Shown here piece after piece: positions 13,494-24,910 of a stretch of 64,000 bases of DNA. The notes under the pieces are model-generated. The model was not told the DNA's origin and did no database searches. It saw only the letters and a program-made list of their open reading frames with translations. Source of the DNA: Channa striata (lineage: Eukaryota > Chordata > Actinopteri > Anabantiformes > Channidae); the NCBI GenBank assembly GCA_033026295.1, contig CM065187.1, forward strand, positions 16,960,388-17,024,387, given 5' to 3'. Each line of letters begins with the position of its first letter. Position 1 is the first letter of the stretch. The position numbers and the translations under genes were made by a program.

Positions 13494-13521
13494 CACACAC
13501 ACACACACACACACACACACG
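13494..13521. repeat. (CA)14 microsatellite
   Basis: Pure CA run. Shorter, interrupted CA runs precede it at 13149-13191. Confidence 0.95.
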
Positions 13522-15629
13522 TACACAGAAAATAAAAGAAAGACATGTTTACACAGGTTAATTATGATTTTCTTTTTTACATAACATAAACGATTACACT
13601 TTCTTTATGAAATCCAAAGCCTATACTTTATTGAAGTAGTGGAACTATCCAGACCTCACACTTTTTTCCTGTTTGTCCATCAGCCGCGCTCACCAGGAGG
13701 CACAGAGCCACCGCCTGTGGGCCAGCCTGGGCCATTCTTAATCCAACATGGCTCACCGGATTCCGACAAGCAAATCTCATATTTCTAAACACTGGATTAT
13801 GCTTTTCTTTTATTACTGCTGGAGATAGAGGAGAGTTGTGGGGTTAGGGGGGTAAGGCCGAACTGATAGGATTACCAGAAAAGCCTGCGGACTTAAATAT
13901 GAAGGGAGAAATAATAAAAAATACATACATGTCTTCATTAAGATGATGACTGAATGAAATATCAGAATAAAAGAAGGGCTAAAAATACTCACAGGGGCTA
14001 AGGTAAAAGTAGGCCTGACACAGAATAATAATCCCAAGATAAGCTCCAAAGCAGTTCAGCAATGACACAGAAGACAGTTACAGTACACAAACACACTTGG
14101 CCACACGGTGACACTTACTCATGTCTCATGAGCTCCTTAACAAAGCGATCCACAGAACAGCTGAAGCAACGAGAAAAATGACACAAACGCACACACAATT
14201 GCTTGTAAATGTGGGGCAGGTGCTAGGATGCTACCGATAACCTTGTCATCATGCGGCCCTGTGCCACATGTGTGTATTTTGCCCATGTTCACACCTTTAT
14301 GAGTAGCCTATAATAATGCTATCGGTGTCAAGGCGTGCTAAAAGCGGCAAAAGCGCCAAAGCTGACGGCGTAGAGAGACAGTGATGAAGACTGTAAGACG
14401 GAGGCTATAGGGGGTAAAAATGACCTTGCAGGAAATAACAACAGCAGCCCTTAATGTGTTGCATTACAAGGTGTGTGATAAAACACTTTTATGGAGAGGG
14501 CTGTAAACGCTGTGGTCTCATCCCACATGGTGCCCACTCAGCGACCCGCTTCGTCTATCTGGGAGTCAAATTGCTGTGGGGGTGGTGTTCACTGTCCAGA
14601 TCTACTGATTTCGAGTGAGGGGCAGCAGCACGGACTAATTGTCTTTGTTCTCACCGGGGTCTCCAGCTTTAATGAATTTCAAGTCATACAAACTCTTTCT
14701 TCCTGTTGGGAAGCAGCTGAGCATCGTTACTTTATGGTTTTCTGTTTTCTCTTGAGGCATAAAATCACGTCCAGGGCTTCGTAGAAGTTGGGTTTCTCAA
14801 GTTGGCATGAAAAGGTCTTTTTATTTTTTTGCTGTTTCTTGTCTCTGCTGTGTGTGATGGAAGTGAGTGGGAGGTTCAGCACATAGATTATGGACATAAA
14901 CTCATCATTGCCCCCTGATGGATATGTTGCAGAATAACATATGTGATGTTTAGATCTCAAGGCTGGTGAAGTCGGTCTTCCCGTAAAGATGTGTTTCCCC
15001 TTACCTAACTCTGAACCCCTCACCTTCACCACCCCCATGTCTCATTTACACATGTATAATCGTCATTTGACAGATAAAATTGGTGCTCAACTACATATGT
15101 TATCATTGTAAATTGTCTTTGAAATGTCAGAAACCAGCGTAGTTTAAAAATCTGATAAAATTATCCCAAGATATTGTTTATTTAGCCAAAGTAATAGTCA
15201 AAAGCTGCATATAGTTGCAGAATATTTTTCTTGCCATTATGATGATTATTTGTTCCAATATAGTATTTAAAACATTTTATGGATTAAAATTTGCAGCCAT
15301 ATGTTTGAAAAATAGTTTATAATTGTGGAAATTCTCTTTATTCAAAGGTCTTTTTTTTGCTTCTGATTTTAATTCCTTTTCCTTAAAGCTCTGCCACCTG
15401 ACGTTTCGGGAAACAGCAGCGACTGTTTCAGCTACAGGTGCTTGTCAATCTGGAGCATTTTCATTATGCCATCGGTCTTTGAAAGGATAATTTCCCGCTC
15501 TCTCTTTCCTCAGCTGTGTTTCTGTCTGCTTCTATCCATCTTCTCTGTCTGTCACTCTGTCCTTATTCTGCATTCACCTTCTTTCCCGTTTGTAGACCCT
15601 GACAGTGCTTCCAGCCCTCATATCCAGGC

Positions 15630-15995
15630 AGTGTAGATGTTAGGCCAGGACTTATCGATCAAACTATAAATTGCCCATGCATCACCTCTCTTCTCCCCAT
15701 TCCGTGTCTCGCAAGTCGTCTGAGACCTTATAGAGAGAAGAAGAGAGGGGTGGGATGTGGAGTTGAGCGGGGAGGGAGAGAGAGTCTCCAGCAAATTGTT
15801 AATTAAATACAAATCAATCGCCTGCCATTTATCAGGCCATGCGTCCACCTCACCTTTTAGAGGGAGGGGGGGAGAGAGAGGTGGAGGGAGAGAAGGACGG
15901 GGAAAATCAATAAGGCAGACTGAGGGGAGGGATAAGTGTTTAATCCACCAATCAAACTATATCATGGCCATTATAGAGAGACAACTGGACATTAT
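15630..15995. promoter_or_regulatory. Candidate enhancer with homeodomain sites
   Basis: Contains TTAATTAA (15799-15806), several atcaa/tatca motifs (cgatcaaacta, aatcaatcgcc, aatcaaactata) and a GA-rich middle. Paired ATTA cores are what LIM-homeodomain and other homeodomain factors bind. Distance to lhx3 is about 13 kb. This is inference; no conservation data were available. Confidence 0.3.
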
Positions 15996-17483
15996 GGGGT
16001 GAACAGGTTGTGTTCATGTTTTAGCATCTTTTAATATGTAGCGTTCAGAAAACACAGCGCATGACCACTGGACTGTGGACTGTACAAGTCCCACAAAGAA
16101 ATAGACCATTTTAATACTAGCGAAATAACGCTGTGTGGAGCTCACACGGTATTTGAAGGATACATTTGATCATTTTGTATTATAATTACTTTTACAGTAA
16201 GTTAGATGTGAAATAATACTACTGCTTGTTTTTCTGAAACTTTTACTGGGTTCACTTTAGGAGTCAGACCTGTGCCAGTCTTGTCTCTCTCTCCCATCAC
16301 CACTCATCTCATAACCTAAACAGCAGCACAAGAAGTCTGGATGTGCAGCACAGTGGCCTCCACCACAGCAGCAGACATGCCCCTGTGTTGTTGGGGCTTT
16401 TTTGTTGTTGTTGTTGATGCTGTTAAATGTTCATTAGTTCAGCTCTAACCTGCATGTCACAAAGTTGAAAAGACAAAATAATTCAACAAAGATTGCATTA
16501 TTATCTCTGTCATAATCCTGCATGCTTTAATAAACCATGGCATGGACCTCCATCTGTGTTTATGTGCAATTTATGCAATTTATGTGCAAGCAGTCATATT
16601 TGCATATATTTCATTGTGCATGGGATGCCTACATGTGCACAGGTGTGTGTGTGTTTTGCCATTTTGTTTTTATGATTGCTATAAACACAATTTATTGTGA
16701 TAATTGTCTGTGTTTGAGTGTGTGTGCCTATTCTCACTGATGTGTTAATTATTTCAGTACTGGCTGACCACAGAGACTCACCCAAAGTCCATAAATCTCT
16801 GCAGACTGAGGATAACAAGGGATCTGACCCCGAACTGTAAATCTGTGAGTAGAGTGTTAAGAGTTAGAAGAGGCAGGAAAACGATCCTGATAGGAGTTTT
16901 AGCACATTTTCATTGACTGAATGTCTTACACAGTAGGTCATTCTGTGGTTAGAAACAAGACAGCTGATGTCAAGTTGGTTTTGGAGACGTAAAAGAGGTT
17001 TTTCTCACCCGAATTCTTGTGTGACTTGTCTAAGTGCGTTGTTCTCTCTTTACTAATAATCAATCCACGTTGTTCCCCCAGTCCCCTCTCCCTGCTCTGC
17101 TGTGCTCTGCTACAATCTGTCCACTGCTTCAGGTAGTCAACCTTATGAAATTGCAAGAAAGGAAAATGCTTTATAACTCATTATTCAGACAGGAATTTTG
17201 GAAATGCTGACTTGTTAGAAAGACAAGTCTCTCTCAGAAATGTTTAGAAACCAACATTCCTGCAATGGACAGAGTCTGGATTACAAGGGGCTTCGACACC
17301 CGCCGCATCGCCTCTTCTCATCACAATACGTTTTGGGGCATATTTCTTTGAAAATAATGTTCGAAAAAAGTCTCATAGTGTATGTTTGTGTGACTTTTTC
17401 CAGTGAACTAAATAATTCTAACAGTGTGCGCAGATGAAGCTAACAGAAAAGGAACAATTTTTAAAAATGCTAATTTAATTTAG

Positions 17484-17552
17484 GAAAAGGAACAACCTTT
17501 ATTCGTCACATCTACATTTGCACATACATGTTACAGTGAAATTTAATCTCAC
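17484..17552 (+). repeat. Teleost interspersed repeat fragment (copy A)
   Basis: The segment with catttgcacatacatg and then acagtgaaat matches, over about 65 bp, a second copy at 30250-30315. This two-copy match, together with resemblance to a common fish dispersed repeat, supports the call. Confidence 0.5.
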
Positions 17553-19270
17553 GTGATTGGTACCACTTCTGTCATCATGGTTTGACTTGTTAGTGTGTTA
17601 CTATTAAAAAACACACTATGCAATGTCTGAGAAGCTTTGTTCATTGTTAATGAATGAAACTGGATCATTTCTCTTACATAATAATAGCACTAAATGAAAA
17701 GGTAGGAGTCCCCGAAGTCATTATTAAATTTCAAGGTTTTGGAGATGATTCACTCATTCACAGGGGCCAAAAAACATTGTAGCATCTGTGAACAATGAAC
17801 ACAAGGAAAATTAGTTCAGAACTATAAGTTACATGTGTTTAACCATCTTCAAAATATAGCAAGTAACTTTCTTTTGATGTAAATAAACATCATTGCCCCA
17901 CAGTGTTTCAGTTTCACCTGTTGAGAATACTGACAAGAAATATTTTGAAATATTTCCATAAGTTTCCCACATAATTCTTCATTATGGGCTTTCAGTGTCC
18001 ACTTGATAAGACATTCCCAGCATCCAGACACCTTTTGTCATATTTACATGCCACTTAGATACACTCTGATTTTATCACCACTTTCACAGCACAGGCAGGC
18101 CTCACTCCGCCTTCCCTAAGAACCCTGGGAGCTTAACAATCATCCAACATCTGTCTGAAGCCCAGAGAAAGGCAGAGGCCCAGATGTCAGAGAGATTGGT
18201 CTTATGGGAGTAGGCTTCTTGGCCCCTTTACTGGGCAGCCCAGTTAGTGAACTAGGATTAGAGTTACGACACATCCTGGAGCCAAACGTGGCCAGACCCT
18301 AACCTCAGATTTGGAGTAGCACTGTACAGTAAGTAATTAAGTTCAGGGTAACTTCCTTAACAAAAAAGAATGTAGGTTGACATGGCCTATGGATCATTTA
18401 AGGGGTTTTGTTTACCTTCACCTTTCATTTAATGATATTATAATTAGTACAGCATTACATCAATGTCCACAAATTAAAGGACAAAGTGACAAGGTGTTCC
18501 AGTGAGGGGCAGAGGTAGTGAGCATTATTTATGATATTTTCTCAGTTAAATATTTGTCTTCAAGATTTTGCACTTGGCTTTTGGCGTAATTGTTGCCATG
18601 CCATGACCTAAAGAATCCACATTTAATATTTTTACCATAATGAAAACAGTATATGTGGACTCTGTTTGCTTCTGTCAGTGTTTGTACTTCTTTTTCTTTT
18701 GCTGATGTGTCTTCCTGGGTGGGCGGCAGAGCTTGTTCCAGGCAGCTGGATTGTCCTCTATTAGTGTTGCTTCTGTTTCGCGGCTGTAATCCTCTGCACT
18801 GGAGCCTCGCCTCACTCCTAATCTGAGGCACAATCTCTCCTGCAGATGGTTCTCTCCTTAAGCATCGCAAAAGAAGTGAGCTCATCCTTATCTCTCCTGT
18901 TACCCCTCTGTTCTCTCTCAACTCCCTCATCTCTTTCTCTCAGTTCTCCCCCTCAACACTTTATTGTCCACATAACTCTGAAGCATAGTGCACCTTCAAT
19001 CATACCAGCTGTGTGAAGCCCTCTGCCATATTTTCTGATTTCTTTTGAATCCACATTGTGTGAATATTGCAAACAGGAAAACCAAATGAAGTCATAACAT
19101 TTAAATAGATTTTTGTTAAAAGCCTGGTTCAATTAAAGCACTAAATATTAAATATAAAGTATATGTAAGGAGGAATATCTTCAGAGGTCGTCTTTGGACT
19201 GACCATGTCAGTGCCATGTCCATTGAACCTGTTATTTAGATTCACAATTCAGCAGTCCACATCAAAAGCT
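17553..19270. other. Spacer, no gene seen
   Basis: No recognisable gene. The minus-strand frame at 18529-18930 (133 codons) has no family resemblance or splice support that convinces me. Confidence 0.45.
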
Positions 19271-19273
19271 CTG

Positions 19274-19590
19274 CATCCACCCATCCATCCTTTACGTTAC
19301 CCACTTCTCCTGTTCAGGGTCACAGGGGGCTGGAGCTTCTGCCAGCTGCCACTAGGCCAGGTTATACCATGGACAGGTCTCTAGTCTGTCTCACAGCCAA
19401 CACACAGAGACATGCACAGACAAACATTCACACTCATTCAACAATTCACACAATAACCATTCACACAATGTAGAGTCTTCAATTATCCTACCTCGCATGT
19501 CTTTGGAGTGTGGATAGAAATTAGGGTACCCGAAGGAAACCCTCACAGCTGGCTGGGATTAATCAGCAGTGCTAACCCCATCACTACAGT
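19274..19590 (-). mobile_element. RTE/Expander-type retroelement 3' fragment or related SINE
   Basis: Starts with catccacccatccatcc, that is a GGATGG-repeat tail read on the minus strand. It continues with the widespread fish landmarks gggtcacagggggctggagc, tggacaggtct, cattcacactcattc and catgtctttggagtgtgg. This resembles the 3' region of RTE-clade elements such as fugu Expander. Non-autonomous, with no open frame. Confidence 0.55.
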
Positions 19591-22500
19591 GCTGCATATT
19601 TTATATTTTTTTAAACACTTAACATGCATCTTAAAACCATGTTGCTGTGTTTTAGAAAATGTTATTGTATATTGTAAAATATGAAAATAAATTTGATTTA
19701 AAACATGCTTGAGTTTTAGGTTTCTTTTTTTTATGATTGCCACATTATTCTTGTGAGGTAATACAGATTTCATTAATGTACTGTAAACTCTGAACAAGTT
19801 TTATAAGAATGCCAAATTTCCCAAATCCCCAAAAACACCATATACCACATTTTACATGTGATGCACATACAGAGAGAGCACAGCATTTCTAAACTCTGCA
19901 GTACTATTACCAAACTTCCACATCTTCCTCCTTCAACTTTCCTTTTCCACTTTACAAACCCCATCACCGCCTCCCCACCAAGACCCCCAACTGCTACAGT
20001 AATAGCTAACAATTGATAGCCCACTCTGATAGGTAGTTTTCTCTAAATGCTGCACCAGAAAGGGCAAAGCAAAGAAAGGGATAAAGGATGAGGGGCAATG
20101 AACAATAATCCAGGGCAGGTTTCTATGGCAACAAGGAAATGAAAGCCAGGTACACAATGTGAGCGGAAAGCCAGGAGGCTGGAGTTGTGATCAGCGGCTG
20201 TCAGAATACAGGGGAACGGGAAGTAAAGCTTTGCTTGTTGGGAATGAATTGCAGGGTGTGATTCACTGCAGAGAGAGAAGAGACACCAAAAGAGGGGGAG
20301 GGAGGAGGGGCAGTGGAGATGAGAGTTGCGGTACCATTTTTCACAGCAGACAAAAACATTTGCTGGGATATCAATTTGGAGTCGCGAAGCAGTCTTCCCC
20401 TCCTGCCCCATCATCCATCATCTTTTCGTACTAACCACCACTTGGGCACTCCACCCCCCTTCTTTCCTCCACCCACACACATGCACACTTAGGCAACCTG
20501 TGTTGTCTACCCACACATACAGCAACACATGAGCACTTCTTGCAACCTCGTCCAGTTACAAAAATGCATGCACAGACTCGCACATGGTGCAACGCTATGC
20601 CTGTGAAACGGGCCATAAATGTGTGACCCATAGGTGCTGCACATACAAAGAAAATGCAAAGCAGAGCTGAAACCCAGCACCTTGCATGGTTGGGGTTGGG
20701 AAGGCGGGGCTGAGCAGTTGCCACACTGGCCGTCTCCCCTAGTCTTCTCCCATTACTGCCGGTAGGGGAGACCCCGCCCTCCGGCTGCCCCCTTATTGGC
20801 ACCTTTGCCTGCACCCCATCACTCATCTCCCAGCCATCATCCATCACCCATCGCGATCAATAGGAGGCCACGCATTCATCAGCCCCTGGGTGCTGATGGG
20901 AAAGAGGAGGGTTGGCAGGGGGGGATAGAAGGAGCAGGGGATCACGTGGTAAAACAGGGGAGTAGAGAAATAACTGGAAATCTTTGAGAGGAAGAAAAAC
21001 TGCATAAAAAGGGAGAAATAAAGGAGGAGGAGTCATGTAAGAGAAAATTTGAGAATAACAGGTATTTTGAGACGTGAAGGGACAGAGGTGAACTGTTAAA
21101 GCAGCAAGATCACAGCAGAATTTAAACATTTTTACAGGTTTGTTGTCACCGAGATTGAATTAATATATTTTGGGGTGTACGATATGAAAATGTAAAGAGA
21201 TACATTAACTTTTCCTTGGGAAAGGATGAACTCAATTACTGTAGCAATGAGCAAAGGAGGCTTGTCTAATTTGCAACAGTCACATTCTCGGTGACACTGA
21301 TGAAGTCATCATACTGATAAGTGGTGGTTCTCTCATCTCTTGCCTGTGTGAGGAGCGGGTGGCATGAAAAAAGAGAAAGATCTGTTAGGCCAAAGAGGAA
21401 AATATAACCGGAGGGAGGTTTAATGTGTATGATTATACGCAACAAGCTCACAAACGTGGACACACACACATAGAGAACATAATGGTGCAGTGTCACTGTC
21501 AGTCATTCAGCGGTTGTCAGTTTCCGGCAAGGCTCAGCACTTTGTGCTGACAGCCCATAAGTTGTGCAGACGCACACACACTGGCTCAGGCTTAAGCCCC
21601 CTGACTGAGGGTGGACCGGAATAGATCGCACTTTAGGATGATGGATGCTCCCTCTGCCCAGAAAGGTTAGGGACGAGGTGGTACTGAGCACTGTGTTCAA
21701 GGCGAGTCATAGAGGTTGCCAACAAATATACAGTAATTGTGATTGCTTGACAGCTGGGACATGAACCTCCGAGTAGGCTGGTTTGGTGGAAAATGTATGA
21801 AACAAACCCACAAATTTTCAGTTGTTACATTTTCTACATGGGTTCATTTTCAGCTTTTTCAACAAACTATTAAAAAATATGATGATGAGTCTTTAGTCAT
21901 ATTTCAAAAGTCACAGTTTCCACCAAAGATTCTCTCATGGAAATTGAATCCTTCAAGGCCAGGTGAGAGTCCATTTTCACCACCCACTCTCCCACATTTA
22001 GGAATCCACAGGGGAGCAGAGAGGGCTGTGGGTTAGGTGACATGTCCAGAAACCACACCAACACCACCAACAACCACCTGAAGTCATCTAGTCCCCAGAT
22101 CCCCCTCTGTGTATGTGTCACATGTCGCTCTCAGGTTTCGAACCCCAGGTCTCCATCTGCCGGATGTTCTCACTGGATTATTCAGGAGAGGCTAAACGCT
22201 CTTTGTAGCAAGCTGACTGGGACAAAACCCCACCTGGGCAGGATAAACCACCACAAATTCGGCAGCGTGTCTGCTCTCGTAGCATAAAAATGTACATGTA
22301 GTAATTGTGGAGGAAATTCTTTTTATTTAACACTACTTATCACTGTTTACGGTGCAAATGTGGCTTTAAAATGAAGAAATTGAATGTTATTGAAAAAATT
22401 AGGAAAAATCATTGTGCTTTCATGAAGTTATGAATGGAAAAGTGAACAGGCAACTGATTTCAAAGTCAAGGTATTTAACACAAGCATTTCACATACAAAC

Positions 22501-23737
22501 ACTCATTAGATGGAAAGAACCTTGTTTTGAGCTACAGTTCCGGCTTTAAACTATCGCCTGGAGGGTCCACAGCCAGTCTGAACTCTGCAGGATGTGTTGC
22601 CAGAACAATTTCAGCTCTACGATGTTAACCACAAAGTTTAGCGTTGCCTCATTTTTCCTCTTTCCCCTGCTCATTTGACCTCTAACCTCTTACAGAACAA
22701 CTGCTGATCTTTCCTGTATATGTCCATTTATTGTCCTTACAGTTCACACACCTACGTACACAGACAACCAAACAAAACCTGCAGCATGCACAAAAAAAGC
22801 AAGCGCTTGTGTGTGTGTACGTGTATGTGCACGTGTGTTTGTGTGTCTGCTTGTGTAAAGGGAGAACAGCAGCAGATAATAGACGTCTGTGTTTAATATT
22901 GGAGGAGTTTGAGGTAACTGCAAACCTCCAAACCTGAGGTCACCGTGTGTGAAGCTGGAAACCTGATCTGCAGCACTGCTGAACACGGCTATTGTATAAA
23001 TGGCAGCGTGGAGGATTGATGTCCTTAAACTGAAGTTTGTGTGCCACTGACTAGCACAGAAATTGGTGTGACTGTACATGAGCAAATGCTGAGATGCCTA
23101 AAGCCCTCTGCTCGTGTGGAAGTGAATGAAGGAAGAAGGTGTGAGTAGCTGCACCGAAAGTACAGTCTCACTGCCAGGTGGAGTGAGGTACAGAATATGT
23201 GACAGATTATTATATGATATTCTGTTCAAAAAATAGTGAACTAACTGCTGTGCTGTTTGCACCGAGCGTTCCTGGTTTGACGTATGAATAACTACAACAA
23301 CACTTGATTTTGAAAATTAAAGCTGCAGTCCTAGACCAGACAATTGATCAGACTGACACAACGAAAGTATGATGTTGCTGAAAATGCTTATATCCTTATT
23401 CTGTTGGCTTTTACATGTTTGCACTAGTTGACGTTGGCCTTCAAATTCTGAATATGCTTTTCTTTGTACCCTGGATAGTCAACAGCACATGGGCAAAACC
23501 TTGAGTATAGGCCTATAGCATGTGACCATGTGAATGATGTAGAAAATGGTAAAGTAAACTTGTATTTTTAAGACCACAGCTGTGAATGAAAAATGTTAAA
23601 AAGTGATTAAACTAAATTTAAACAGTGAGATGAGATTGTCTCAAATACCTCATTTACAGAATAGAACAATACCAATTGTAGGTAACTGTTGGGCCATTTT
23701 CTCCCTCAGTAGCAATGACGCACTGATGTCACGTTAC
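19591..23737. other. Spacer, no gene seen
   Basis: Contains a GC-richer patch at about 20650-20990 with G-rich runs. The ORFs there (for example 20431-20847 minus) are chance frames in stop-poor sequence. Short interrupted GT runs lie near 22808-22850. Confidence 0.45.
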
Positions 23738-23937
23738 CTGTTTTTATGACCTTTAAACTTTTGACCTCTTACATCATGTATCTTGGAGCCGCAGTAGGTT
23801 GAGGTATTTCTTTCTGGTGGCTCATACGGATCTGGATTTGGCAGGTTAAAGGAAGAGTGGTATCCGATATGGCTTACTTTTGTACTTGCTGTATCATTAA
23901 TGGGGCGCTGATAAAGATACGAAGATCTCCTCACTTT
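23738..23937 (-). CDS. Unassigned coding-like exon, function unknown
   Basis: On the minus strand a continuous frame of about 66 codons reads ...RRSSYLYQRPINDTAST... and contains HIGYHSSFNLPNPDPYEPPE. It is Tyr/Pro/Asn-rich and lacks low complexity. It is bounded by a plausible acceptor (cctaatctgtag) and a good donor (aacag|gtaacg), and the frame would otherwise stop at the TAA inside that donor. No ATG opens it, so it would be an internal or last exon. I could not find a partner exon nearby and do not recognise the family. It may be a real exon, a relic, or a conserved noncoding block that happens to be open. Confidence 0.3.
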
Positions 23938-24819
23938 GCTACAGATTAGGAGACGGCTTCGAAAACCGATGCGTTTATCTTGAGTTTTCTATCTAGGCCA
24001 CGTTTTGGTTCGATTCACATGTAGGTCTGGCTTTTTTAAAATTAATGGCCGTAATTGATACAAGAGTGAAAAGATGTTTAGGTACAATTGGGAATGACCC
24101 GGTTTTCTGCATTAATTGGTCACAGAATCAAAGTCGCAAGTATAGATTCAATGTGTTTACTAAAACATACAGACAATTATATTTGTTTGTGTGTTTCCTA
24201 AACACGTGGAACATTCAAAGTGCTGGTGGGGGAAAAAGTTGCCTTCGGCTAAAGCGTATCCTTTCCATGTCAGGTGTGAAGGGCTCTACTACGGTGAGTA
24301 CGCAGCAGGTCTGTGCTTTGACCTGGTCCAGATGTTTTTCTCTGTTGTAGGTGACTGTCCTGCTGCAAGACCTTCATTCATTTATTCGTTTACTGGCTGA
24401 GCAGTACATAACCCACACCTTCTTGTTTCAGCAGATCTGACATCTCCTGACTCCAGCTGGCTTGTATCAATGTTGCGCTGATGACAAATTTATACATAAA
24501 TGCAGATAATTGCAAAGGATTTCCTTTACTTTTCTTTGCCCCTCTTGTTGCTTTATTTATTATTTGTATATACATTTACATTATTCAAATGTCAGCTCCT
24601 CTGAACTCATATTTTACTACTGTGAAGTAATTTGCAGCATAAATCTTTTTGCATTGAAAACCTTCTCCTGAGCTGGTCAACAGGGTTGATGGGGCAGTGC
24701 AGTCCAAACGTAAATCAGCATAAGTGATCAAATAGATTTTTTTGTGCTAATGTACCATGTGCCTTGGCATGCACAATAACTCAAACGAAGGGAGGGAGAG
24801 CAAGTAGTGTCCAGCGTCA

Positions 24820-24910
24820 GACCAATGTGGCTGGGTCATCAAATCGACAATGTGATTGACCCATCAATTGACCCCTGCTAACCTCTCAGGCCAATCAAGC
24901 TAATGGTGGC
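24820..24910. promoter_or_regulatory. Cluster of nuclear-receptor-like half-sites
   Basis: GGGTCA lies at 24833-24838 on the + strand, and TGACCC at 24857-24862 and 24869-24874 (GGGTCA on the minus strand, spaced by 6). An atcaa/attga core accompanies each. Regulatory role is inferred. Confidence 0.25.

Larger units (their letters stand above)
9122..15600. other. Spacer, no gene seen
   Basis: AT-rich DNA with microsatellites (9983-10023, 13149-13191, 13494-13521). Some GC-balanced patches (about 10190-10250, 11440-11700, 13680-13800, 14310-14460) could be conserved elements, but nothing in the sequence proves it. No protein family recognised. Confidence 0.5.

Noticed and set aside
18529..18930. 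133-codon minus-strand frame
   Set aside because: Composition and content look random, and there is no recognisable domain.
20431..20847. 138-codon minus-strand frame
   Set aside because: Lies in CA-rich and GC-rich low-stop sequence; no domain seen.
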